Below are positions 1 to 5,586 of a stretch of DNA of 5,586 nucleotides, in pieces. This stretch comes from Acidobacteriaceae bacterium (lineage in GTDB: Bacteria; Acidobacteriota; Terriglobia; Bryobacterales; Bryobacteraceae). The stretch spans positions 1-5,586 of the forward strand of contig JAFAZU010000695.1 of assembly GCA_019239585.1 (NCBI GenBank), written 5' to 3'. The notes beneath the pieces were generated by a model. That model was not told where the DNA came from, did no database searches, and was given only the letters and a program-made list of their open reading frames with translations. The position numbers and the translations under genes are program-made. Positions within the stretch are counted from its first letter, which is position 1. The number at the start of each line of letters is the position of its first letter.

Positions 1-1119
1 CGGATAGGTCGGATTGGGGAGAAAAACCGGATCCGGGCTTGCGGAAAACGCGCCGGCGTTCGGCCCTGTGATGATCGCAGTCAGATCGCTATGTACGATG
101 TGCAGGTTCTGGTCAAGCATCGCCAGGATCGGTTTGCCGTTGGGATACGTGGCCTGGTAATTGACGATCGGATGGAAGTCACGGGTTTTGAGGAGCCCGT
201 TTTGATTCACTGGATCGCCTGCCAGATTCGTCTGAGTTACTTCTGCAGTGAAAGCGCCGTTTCCCGTCTTCTGCAGCGTCCACAGCTTGTAAGTCTTGCC
301 GCCCGATGTGAAGGTCTGCTGCGGGTTCCCCTCGGGCGTGAGCGTCATGTTCGGAGGCAATTGGCCGCCATTGTAGGTGGCCTGATCCAGATCGTCGCGA
401 GTCACCTGACTGCGATACCATTCGGCCCTCTGTGGTTGCACCGCCACGGAACCAAAAAGCCCCTGTGTCAATTGTCCGCCGAACAGATCCGAACCGCCGA
501 CGTTTGAGGCAGTACTGTACAACAGATAGGCGCCTTCTTTTACCGCACAAAACTGGTATGTTTTCGACTGACCCGGTCCCACTAACCCGTTTGGGTTCCT
601 ACCGATCCAGCTTGCATCATCGTTAATATCTTGCTTCAGTTCCATCCCCATGACATGCACTCCAGCCAGGCGCGTAGCAGGCTGCGAGATTTGCGGAGCA
701 TTCGGGTTCTGTGAATTGGTTGGATCGGGATCCGGATTTGTCTTTAGACTGGCGGGATTAAACGGCAGGCTGGCCCCGGTTCCGATCGATGGAACGTCCG
801 CCAACAGATTCTGAAAGTTGACCTGCAGACAATCACCGACATTCATCCGCAGCACTATAGGCCGCGGCCGCTTGTCAGGCCGCAGCATTACTTTGCCGGG
901 TAAGAGATTGACGTGGTCACTGGGATCGAGATTGCTGACCACATCGCCCCGCAAGGCGAAGATCATCCCGCCGGGCTGAAATGCGCCCAACCTGTTATTG
1001 TAGAAAGCCTGATCCAACGCCACCACATCGGCGGTAATTGTCCTCTGGGCCCTCGCCGAGGGTATCGCAGTAAATAGAACTGCTGCCCAAATAAACCGAG
1101 AACGAAATCCTGATTTCAT
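1..1119 (-). CDS. Large exported multicopper oxidase-type protein, N-terminal part (C-terminus beyond left edge)
   Basis: An open frame of 373 codons without a stop runs from ATG at 1119-1117 to the first base of the window, so the gene is 3'-truncated here. Residues 1-24 form a Sec signal peptide (basic start, hydrophobic core, SARA before Gln25), so the protein acts outside the cytoplasm. Residues ~30-230 read like a first cupredoxin domain of the large multicopper oxidase family: PGGMIFALRGD (49-59), LRPDKRPRPIVLRMNVGD (79-96), HVMGME (155-160), YLLYSTA (198-204), GQLTQGLFGSVAVQP (215-229). They are followed by the linker EWYRSQVT (233-240) and later HSDLTAIITGP. The usual copper motifs HxHG and HSH are degenerate in this domain (HVMG and YST). 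Functional copper ligands would have to come from later domains outside the window; I recall relatives carrying HLHAHQW and HCH motifs near the C-terminus. Expected role is oxidation of a metal or organic substrate with oxygen. The substrate is not inferable, and a manganese oxidase (MnxG-like) role is only a possibility. A strong ribosome binding site fixes the start. Confidence 0.82.
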   Translation of the reverse strand, partial: MKSGFRSRFIWAAVLFTAIPSARAQRTITADVVALDQAFYNNRLGAFQPGGMIFALRGDVVSNLDPSDHVNLLPGKVMLRPDKRPRPIVLRMNVGDCLQVNFQNLLADVPSIGTGASLPFNPASLKTNPDPDPTNSQNPNAPQISQPATRLAGVHVMGMELKQDINDDASWIGRNPNGLVGPGQSKTYQFCAVKEGAYLLYSTASNVGGSDLFGGQLTQGLFGSVAVQPQRAEWYRSQVTRDDLDQATYNGGQLPPNMTLTPEGNPQQTFTSGGKTYKLWTLQKTGNGAFTAEVTQTNLAGDPVNQNGLLKTRDFHPIVNYQATYPNGKPILAMLDQNLHIVHSDLTAIITGPNAGAFSASPDPVFLPNPTYP

Positions 1120-1124
1120 GAGTA

Positions 1125-1131
1125 CTCCTCC
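1125..1131 (-). promoter_or_regulatory. Strong Shine-Dalgarno site of the multicopper oxidase gene
   Basis: On the minus strand GGAGGAG lies five bases (TACTC) before the ATG at 1119. It is the best ribosome binding site in the window and decides the start of the oxidase gene, which would otherwise have no visible end to judge by. Confidence 0.8.
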
Positions 1132-1190
1132 GAAAGGCGCCCCGTTATGGCCCACTCACCCAATCCGAGCTTCAAGCATAACTATCCACG

Positions 1191-1212
1191 GTGTGGTCAC
1201 CGATGACCACGC
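1191..1212 (-). other. Hairpin in the predicted leader of the multicopper oxidase mRNA
   Basis: GTGGTCA (1193-1199) and TGACCAC (1204-1210) form a perfect 7-bp inverted repeat around the loop CCGA. One wobble pair and one further G-C pair extend it to 1191-1212. It lies downstream of the promoter candidate at 1238-1265, about 70 bases before the oxidase start codon. No T-run follows it on the minus strand, so it does not look like a terminator. It could be an RNA leader structure or a protein-binding site; its function is unknown. Confidence 0.5.
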
Positions 1213-1223
1213 TAAATGTTTAG
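1212..1223. promoter_or_regulatory. Short palindrome CTAAATGTTTAG, possible operator
   Basis: CTAAA and TTTAG form a perfect palindrome around TG, directly beside the hairpin at 1191-1212. It sits where transcription from the candidate promoter at 1238-1265 would begin or just after. The position suits a repressor operator. I do not recognise it as the site of a known copper regulator, and a short AT-rich palindrome can arise by chance. Confidence 0.3.
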
Positions 1224-1237
1224 TTTTTGATAGGGAT

Positions 1238-1265
1238 AGTGTAGATCAACTTCTAATAATGTCAA
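1238..1265 (-). promoter_or_regulatory. Candidate sigma-70 promoter of the multicopper oxidase gene
   Basis: On the minus strand a consensus -35 box TTGACA (1265-1260) is followed after 16 bases by TACACT (1243-1238), which matches four of six -10 positions. An AT-rich stretch (AAAAATTTTAG) precedes the -35 box, as UP elements do. Transcription would start near 1231, leaving a leader of roughly 110 nt before the ATG at 1119. This implies that the oxidase can be expressed separately from the three upstream genes. The start site is a prediction. Confidence 0.55.
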
Positions 1266-1278
1266 CTAAAATTTTTGT

Positions 1279-1305
1279 TCGCCAGGTTTACGCGTGAACT
1301 GGCGA
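1279..1305 (-). other. Inverted repeat between the cytochrome/binding-protein fusion and the oxidase
   Basis: TCGCCAG (1279-1285) and CTGGCGA (1299-1305) pair perfectly around a 13-base loop. The repeat lies about 60 bases after the stop codon of the fusion gene. On the minus strand it is followed by ACAAAAATTTTAG rather than a clear T-tract, so it would be at best a weak attenuator or terminator separating the upstream operon from the oxidase promoter. Confidence 0.35.
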
Positions 1306-1364
1306 GTGTTTGACTGGAAACCCGTCAGGATTACTTGCTTCGCAGCGCCTCTGCTTATGGGCGC

Positions 1365-2843
1365 TTAATGAACGCCAACTGCACTTGCGTGGGCATCGCT
1401 TTCAACGGAGATGAGCTTCTGGCTCTGGCGATCAAACCGCATAACGCGGACTTGGCCGGCGCCCACTCTCCGGTTCGGTCCGAAACTGACAGCTTCGGGC
1501 AGACTGGTCTGCACGTTAGAGAAGCTCTCCAGTGACTGGATAAGACCGGCGCGGCTCAGGTTGCGGCCGGCGCGCGTAATCCCCTCGGTGATGATTTCGG
1601 CTGATGCTATGGCTCGCTCCCAACTTATTCGCTCAAGAGAGTTAGCATCGAGTGCCGCGCTTTCCGGCAGTGAAGGAGCGCAACGCGCGACAAAGATCTC
1701 CGCATTCGGGGGAGCAGAACTCACCTCTGCAGCCAGCGAGCCAGGAATCAAAATAGTTGTTCTGTTATCTCTGCCGGCTGCGATAGGCGGCGACTGCAAT
1801 CCTGAGTTGAGCCAAAATACCAGGTCGGCTCCGAGAGATGATGGCACATTGGCGGCAACCAAATGACCGAACTTGGACTCGGTTAGGCGTGCCCGGAGCC
1901 ACTTGGCGGCCTCACGAGAGTTCTCCTCATCAGAGGATATGATGGCCGCACGATAACTCTGCCCCGGAAATCTTTTGGCCGCAAAGGCGAGCAGCGCATC
2001 TACTTCTTCCTTTACACCCCCATCAAGGTAGAAGACGTACCTGTTGAGCGGTGAATCCGTTTGCGGTAACAGGGCGAGCGCCGCGATCGTTGGCGTACCT
2101 GTTCTCAGCATTACGGCGGCAATTTCGGATTCGGCTCCGGTGAAATCGGCGCCGACCACGGCAAATACCTGCTCACGACGGAGAAAGTCACTGATAGCGC
2201 CCGCCCGGTTGGTGGGCTCTACGGGGAGCTCTGTAAAAGCTAGTTCGATTCGCCGGCCGAAAACACCGCCCGCTTCATTCACATGAGCGAAATACTTGAG
2301 GAGGGCTTGTTGAATAATACGGCTGGTCTTCGCACCTTGGGAAGGTGGTGGCAGGATCACTCCAAGGTGAACGGTCGTATCTGTCAACCCTGGATCGACT
2401 GGCCAACCGAGCTTTTTTATGTAGGAAATAAGATCCGTGGCGTCAGCCATCGTTAGTTGAAAACGAGGCATCGTAGTATTGAGCGATTCGCCAGCGGGGT
2501 CGATTCCCATCGTAATAGCCCGCCTGAGCAAGCGCTCCGTATACGGCGGGTGGACTCGCCCGTCGGAATGAGTCAGCCCATAAGGTTTTGTGAGCGCCTC
2601 CCAAGTTATATTGGGCGGAACAACGCCCCCTTCCGGCCTCCCTAGACCGTCATAACCATGACAGTTAGCGCATGGAAGGATGGAGGCTGGCATGCGAGTA
2701 CTTCCTGCGAGCAAAGCTTCAATGGTTTTCCCTGAAGCACTCGTGCCGTGCTCAAAGATCTGTCGGCCGCGCTCCTCTTGCGGAGTGAGTTGTTGATTCT
2801 GCGCAACCAACATCGCCAGGAGGACGCTAACTGCCGGCAGCAC
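1365..2843 (-). CDS. Cytochrome c / type-1 periplasmic substrate-binding fusion protein
   Basis: This 492-residue protein joins two exported domains. Residues 1-15 are a short hydrophobic leader without basic residues, probably a Sec signal peptide. Residues ~22-146 are a class I cytochrome c: heme motif CANCH (58-62), GYDGLGRPEGG after it, and a likely distal Met ligand in TMPRF (Met125), ending in DLISYIKKLG. Residues ~158-475 look like a type-1 periplasmic-binding domain of the branched-chain amino acid (LivJ-like) family: LGVILPPPSQGAKTSRIIQQ, NEAGGVFGRRIEL, VFAVVGADFTGAESEIAAV, TPTIAAL. The reading is that an extracytoplasmic electron-transfer domain is tethered to a ligand-binding domain. 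No ABC permease or ATPase is nearby, so transport is not indicated. The start is GTG at 2843 with AAAGG seven bases upstream. The frame is the same as that of the preceding SCO gene, separated only by TGA and TGC, suggesting coupled translation. Ligand unknown. Confidence 0.85.
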   Translation of the reverse strand: MLPAVSVLLAMLVAQNQQLTPQEERGRQIFEHGTSASGKTIEALLAGSTRMPASILPCANCHGYDGLGRPEGGVVPPNITWEALTKPYGLTHSDGRVHPPYTERLLRRAITMGIDPAGESLNTTMPRFQLTMADATDLISYIKKLGWPVDPGLTDTTVHLGVILPPPSQGAKTSRIIQQALLKYFAHVNEAGGVFGRRIELAFTELPVEPTNRAGAISDFLRREQVFAVVGADFTGAESEIAAVMLRTGTPTIAALALLPQTDSPLNRYVFYLDGGVKEEVDALLAFAAKRFPGQSYRAAIISSDEENSREAAKWLRARLTESKFGHLVAANVPSSLGADLVFWLNSGLQSPPIAAGRDNRTTILIPGSLAAEVSSAPPNAEIFVARCAPSLPESAALDANSLERISWERAIASAEIITEGITRAGRNLSRAGLIQSLESFSNVQTSLPEAVSFGPNRRVGAGQVRVMRFDRQSQKLISVESDAHASAVGVH

Positions 2844-2846
2844 GCA

Positions 2847-3446
2847 TCAGCCTTTATCGTTGAGAACGCTTTCCACAACAGCCTGCAAGGACTCCGCCGT
2901 GCTGCTCAGGGCAAAAACCTTCTTCCAAAGGCCTGTTTTGTCGTTGCCAATGATGAAAAGCGTCAGGTGGTCTTCCTTACGGGCTACCTTTTGCCCCAGT
3001 TTGAAAAGCGCAAAGTCCACGTTCTCTTTTTTCCCGGTCAGGAACAGCCAGCCGGGTTTTGCATGAAAGCGATCTGCATATTCTTTTAACCTTTCCGGTG
3101 TGTCCGTTTCGGGATCGACCGAAAAAGAAAGAAACCAGACATCTTTCCCCAGATGATCTCCGAGGCGATCCTGCAAACCGCTCAGGATTCCCGACATCTT
3201 AGGGCAGCTGCCTGTGCAAGTTCCAAAGAAAGCGTTGATCACTACAACTTTGGCTTTCAGAAGGTCCGAATAAAGCCGCACCGAGTCGCCATTCTGGGTT
3301 GTCAGGCGAACATCCGTGAAATACTCCTGTGCAGTAGCCGAAAGATCGTCTCGTGATGTCGCAGAGCGTTGCTGGCCGAAAGACGGCGTGCTTAGGACAG
3401 CGACCGCCACCAGGACAAGAGTAAGCGCACGCAAGATTCGAAGCAT
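2847..3446 (-). CDS. SCO1/SenC family protein, second copy
   Basis: A 199-residue SCO protein, a thioredoxin-fold factor known in other systems to bind copper and deliver it to, or reduce, the CuA site of cytochrome oxidase. Residues 1-24 form a signal peptide or signal anchor (Arg3 and Arg6, hydrophobic core 7-19, SFGQ). The SCO fold covers ~42-195. The metal/thiol motif is GTCTGSCP with Cys77 and Cys81, and the third ligand is His160 in KEDHLTLFI. The family signature SFSVDPETDTPERL occupies 107-120. All three copper ligands are therefore present and activity is plausible. The ATG at 3446 is preceded by AGGA seven bases upstream, and only one base separates the gene from the upstream SCO gene. 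The downstream fusion gene begins three bases after its TGA. With an oxidase in the same cluster, copper loading of that enzyme is a reasonable inferred role. Confidence 0.9.
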   Translation of the reverse strand: MLRILRALTLVLVAVAVLSTPSFGQQRSATSRDDLSATAQEYFTDVRLTTQNGDSVRLYSDLLKAKVVVINAFFGTCTGSCPKMSGILSGLQDRLGDHLGKDVWFLSFSVDPETDTPERLKEYADRFHAKPGWLFLTGKKENVDFALFKLGQKVARKEDHLTLFIIGNDKTGLWKKVFALSSTAESLQAVVESVLNDKG

Positions 3447-3447
3447 A

Positions 3448-4125
3448 TTAAAGTCCTGGCAGAGTATGACTCGCCATCAGCCCAAGCCGTGAGTGAATTA
3501 ATTCAGCAAGGTGTGACGGCGGGAGCAGTGCGGAAGCGCGGCTCCAGTTCCCGCTGCTATCGCCGATCAGGACGACCGGCGCATGGTCCTGCTTCTCGGA
3601 CGTGAAGACCTGGAGCGCCTTCAGCAGACTATCAACATCCTCTTTCGAACCGGTCAGCAATGTCCAGCCAGGTTCTACTGGACCAAAATTCTTGCTCCAT
3701 TGCTCCAGGCGCTCGGGAGTATCTACTACCGGGTCGATGCTGATCGATATCAGGCGAACTTTCCCGGTAACATCATTCTCGAGAATCTTTCTAAGCTTGT
3801 AAAAATTAGCCCCCATCAAGGGGCAGATCGTGGTGCAAGTCGTGAAAATCGTATTGATCGCAACCACTTTGCCTTTTATGAGGTCCGTATAGAAACGCAC
3901 TTTTTTGCCGTGCTGGTCAAGCAGTGTAACATCTGGTATCTTTAACACCGAGACCGCTGTCGGCGAGGCTTCAGCGTTTGCCGGCGGGGCCGTGTGATGC
4001 CTATGCACGCTCCCGTTTTGTGCATCCAACACAGCCGAAATTACCACGATTCCGACAATAAGAGGCGAAACATCGCAGAACAAGCGGGATAAGATCAGGG
4101 AAACCGCCTGAGGCCGCTGGGTCAT
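3448..4125 (-). CDS. SCO1/SenC family protein, first copy
   Basis: First gene of the minus-strand operon and a divergent paralogue of the SCO gene behind it. Numbering here follows the longer 229-residue form from TTG at 4137. The ATG at 4125 (residue 5, giving 225 residues) is preferred as a more usual codon, although neither start has a strong Shine-Dalgarno sequence. A hydrophobic stretch at ~24-37 suggests an uncleaved signal anchor or signal peptide. It is followed by a His cluster HRHH (45-48), which might bind copper. The SCO domain spans ~65-220, with TTCTTICP carrying Cys101 and Cys105, SISIDPVVDTPERL (131-144) and His185 in KQDHAPVVLIG. All three expected copper/thiol ligands are present. 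The role inferred from the family is periplasmic copper delivery or thiol-disulfide reduction of a copper site, here perhaps for the linked multicopper oxidase. Confidence 0.88.
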   Translation of the reverse strand: MTQRPQAVSLILSRLFCDVSPLIVGIVVISAVLDAQNGSVHRHHTAPPANAEASPTAVSVLKIPDVTLLDQHGKKVRFYTDLIKGKVVAINTIFTTCTTICPLMGANFYKLRKILENDVTGKVRLISISIDPVVDTPERLEQWSKNFGPVEPGWTLLTGSKEDVDSLLKALQVFTSEKQDHAPVVLIGDSSGNWSRASALLPPSHLAELIHSRLGLMASHTLPGL

Positions 4126-4156
4126 TGTCCGTATCAAAAGCTGAAGAATTTATGAC

Positions 4157-4185
4157 AGTATGGAAGACTAGCTATAAAAAGTCAA
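4157..4185 (-). promoter_or_regulatory. Candidate sigma-70 promoter of the SCO-SCO-cytochrome operon
   Basis: On the minus strand TTGACT (4185-4180) and CATACT (4162-4157) are separated by 17 bases. They match five of six and four of six consensus positions respectively. Transcription would begin near 4150, about 25 bases before the ATG at 4125 and 13 before the alternative TTG at 4137. That leaves room only for a short leader and slightly favours the ATG. Confidence 0.5.
4173..4178 (+). promoter_or_regulatory. Possible -10 box facing the monooxygenase gene
   Basis: TATAAA at this position, with TATGAC/ATGACA 15-16 bases upstream (from 4151), could be a plus-strand promoter overlapping the opposing one. 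If used, it leaves a leader of about 80 bases before the ATG at 4267. The -35 match and spacing are poor, so this is a weak call. Confidence 0.25.
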
Positions 4186-4266
4186 GTAGCAGTGAGGGCC
4201 TCAGTTACCAGCCTTTGTGTTAGCATATTGACGCGCAATCGAATACCTCTTGCGGTCCAGCGCAAA

Positions 4267-5142
4267 ATGCGATTAGAAACCTCGATCCAATTTCACTGGA
4301 GCCCCTTGCCGGATAAATGCTCGCGTGATGCTGCTCAATTCGTCGACCTTTGTCGTTGCGCCGAGGCGAGCGGTTTCGAATCTGTTCACGTTCCTGTGGC
4401 GAGTGATTTATCAGATGCACTGGCACTGGCCATAGCCGCGGGGGTGGAAACCAACCACATTAAATTCAGGATTGGCTGGAATTTTGAAGAAGTTCTGAGA
4501 TCACTTTTCGGTCGGAAAATGAAAGAAGCGTGGGTGACTTTACAAGGCCGGCTCATCTTCCATATGAATTTCGACAGTGAGGATGCCGCTCGCAATGGCC
4601 GTTTAGAACAAGCAACCGAGTTCATGACTAACTGCCGTTGCCTCTTTGATCAATTGGAAGTTCCGGAGTTTGACATTGAAGGTGAAACCGCAGAAGCTGC
4701 CTTTCTCGCGATCAAGCACGCAAATCGTTTATGGCGGCTTGCCAATCGGCCAGACCAGATTTACGCCGATGCGTTGCCGGTTCTGCACTTCGGGAAACGG
4801 GTCGGCTTGCTCAGTTCGGTCATTGCGCGAGAAACGCAGCAGGAGGCCCTGGATGTCGCGGCAACCCTGCTGCCGTCGAATTTTGTCGAGCATCGGGAAG
4901 ATCCGTCTTCCTGGCCTACGCCGTATCTTTGGAGAGGGCTTTTCTCCGACTGGCCCGGCAAGTCCGCAGCTTTCGTGGGTTCATTTGAAGAGGTCGCTCG
5001 TTCGATACACGCGTTCAAGAAGAAGGGAATCTTGCAATTTCTCATCCGGGAATGGTCCGATAAGCAGGAAATGTTTTGTTCCGGTGCAAGAGTCTTGTCA
5101 CTCGTCAGAGAAATGGAAGTAGGCAGAGTGGCTTTTGAGTAG
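4267..5142 (+). CDS. Luciferase-like (LLM class) flavin-dependent monooxygenase
   Basis: A 291-residue protein resembling the bacterial luciferase/alkanesulfonate monooxygenase superfamily, TIM-barrel enzymes that use reduced flavin and oxygen. The sequence shows the family's N-terminal beta-alpha unit (IQFHWSPLPDK at 7-17, then FVDLCRCAEASGFESVHVP at 25-43), GRLIFHMNF in the middle, and the C-terminal signature FVGSFEEVARSIHAFKKKGI (236-255) followed by QFLI and VLSLVRE. It lacks a signal peptide and should be cytosolic. It is shorter than typical members (about 320-380), so part of the barrel insertion region may be reduced. The frame is open back to a GTG at 4192 (316 residues). The ATG at 4267 is preferred because the extra 25 residues do not resemble the family and that GTG is only a few bases beyond the opposing promoter, but no strong Shine-Dalgarno site settles it. 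Substrate unknown. The downstream glycosyltransferase suggests a biosynthetic context. Confidence 0.75.
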   Translation: MRLETSIQFHWSPLPDKCSRDAAQFVDLCRCAEASGFESVHVPVASDLSDALALAIAAGVETNHIKFRIGWNFEEVLRSLFGRKMKEAWVTLQGRLIFHMNFDSEDAARNGRLEQATEFMTNCRCLFDQLEVPEFDIEGETAEAAFLAIKHANRLWRLANRPDQIYADALPVLHFGKRVGLLSSVIARETQQEALDVAATLLPSNFVEHREDPSSWPTPYLWRGLFSDWPGKSAAFVGSFEEVARSIHAFKKKGILQFLIREWSDKQEMFCSGARVLSLVREMEVGRVAFE

Positions 5143-5178
5143 TAGAACGTTTCAAGACCGAAGGGAACAATAAACGGT

Positions 5179-5586
5179 ATGCGGGTGTTACTGGCCTCCT
5201 CTCATCGATACCCCGCATCGGGCCAGAATGGTAGCGGTTTGCATCCAAGGGAGTACCCTTCCGGATCGGGTTATCATCTACATGATCTCATTGCACAAGG
5301 CCTAGCGGAAGAGGGACACGAGGTCTTCTATTACATCCAGAAGGGAGCAGAAATCCCCCTGCCTTCCGGCGTCCTTCAAGTTGAGGCGCCGGTTCCGAAC
5401 GTCGATGTCTGCCATGCGCCTATCGGCCCGCCCAGCTTTGCTGAAACGATACTCGAATTTGCCGATGCCCGGCGCCTACCATGCTTGCTGACTTGCCACA
5501 TGAGGGAAGCAGATAAGCCCGCCAAGCCGAACTGGGTATTTGTATCTCATTTCCTCGCCCGAGCGCATGGATCCGAGCGGGTAGTG
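5179..5586 (+). CDS. GT4-like glycosyltransferase, N-terminal part (C-terminus beyond right edge)
   Basis: An open frame of 136 codons runs from ATG at 5179 to the window end without a stop. It starts 36 bases after the monooxygenase stop, so the two are probably co-transcribed. The sequence matches the N-terminal Rossmann domain of GT-B, family 4-type glycosyltransferases: MRVLLAS as first strand, PSGSGYHLHDLIAQGLAEEG (27-46) as the glycine-rich loop and helix, then HEVFYY. Near the edge TCHMREADK and VFVSHFLARAHGSERVV correspond to the region where the acceptor domain leads to the second domain. The donor-binding C-terminal domain with its ExxxxxxxE motif would lie outside the window, so sugar and acceptor are unknown. 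No signal peptide or membrane segment is visible. AAGGGA (5161-5166) is the nearest purine-rich site but is rather far (12 bases) from the ATG. Confidence 0.75.
   Translation, partial: MRVLLASSHRYPASGQNGSGLHPREYPSGSGYHLHDLIAQGLAEEGHEVFYYIQKGAEIPLPSGVLQVEAPVPNVDVCHAPIGPPSFAETILEFADARRLPCLLTCHMREADKPAKPNWVFVSHFLARAHGSERVV

Noticed and set aside
91..626. Open frames on both strands in this stretch (plus 91-507 and 432-626, minus 179-550)
   Set aside because: They overlap the long minus-strand oxidase frame, which has a signal peptide, family motifs and a strong ribosome binding site. None of the overlapping products resembles a protein family.
1344..1365. AGCGCC/GGCGCT inverted repeat at the end of the fusion gene as a terminator
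   Set aside because: The stem has only six pairs, the loop is ten bases, it touches the stop codon, and no T-run follows on the minus strand.
2829..2847. ATG at 2847-2845 overlapping the SCO stop as ATGA
   Set aside because: It is in a different frame from the cytochrome fusion and reaches a stop after six codons, so it cannot be the start of that gene.
2847..2849. TGA as a selenocysteine codon joining SCO and fusion proteins
   Set aside because: No recognisable SECIS hairpin was seen just downstream, and a GTG start with hydrophobic leader follows at once. Ordinary termination is simpler.
4192..4266. GTG at 4192 as start of the monooxygenase
   Set aside because: It would add 25 residues unlike the family N-terminus and start almost on top of the opposing promoter. 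The ATG at 4267 gives the expected first beta strand. Not excluded, since neither has a good Shine-Dalgarno sequence.
1..5586. CRISPR arrays, insertion sequences, tRNA or rRNA genes
   Set aside because: No regularly spaced repeats, transposase-like frames or recognisable RNA gene sequences were seen on either strand.

Overview
The window holds two divergent gene groups that meet in a short promoter region near position 4138-4266. The base composition is moderately GC-rich, with compact operons and Sec-exported redox proteins. The combination of two SCO proteins, a cytochrome c/substrate-binding fusion and a large multicopper oxidase resembles loci I associate with soil Acidobacteriota and related uncultured environmental bacteria. 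That taxonomic guess is an inference without any marker gene.

The minus-strand group reads from about 4137 down to the left edge. It encodes two SCO1/SenC-type copper chaperone/thiol-redox proteins in tandem (4125-3448 and 3446-2847). Next comes one polypeptide that joins a c-type cytochrome domain to a type-1 periplasmic-binding domain (2843-1365). A large exported multicopper-oxidase-type protein follows (1119 to the left edge); it is incomplete, and 373 residues are visible. The first three genes are separated by 1 and 3 nt and look like one operon. A promoter candidate (TTGACT, 17 bp, CATACT) lies just upstream of the first one. The oxidase is set apart by 245 nt containing a good promoter candidate (TTGACA, 16 bp, TACACT), two inverted repeats in its predicted leader, and a strong ribosome binding site. 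It may therefore be separately controlled.

The working model is inference. The SCO proteins deliver copper to, or reduce, copper sites of the oxidase in the periplasm. The cytochrome c domain exchanges electrons with it. The binding-protein domain senses or captures an unknown small ligand. The oxidase substrate cannot be read from this sequence; metal (for example Mn(II)) or organic oxidation are both possible.

The plus-strand group is unrelated in apparent function. It has a short luciferase-like flavin-dependent monooxygenase (4267-5142), followed 36 nt later by the N-terminal part of a GT4-like glycosyltransferase (5179 to the right edge). This pair could be the start of a small-molecule or glycan biosynthesis locus. 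I see no RNA genes, CRISPR arrays, insertion sequences, or gene-free stretch over 300 bases.
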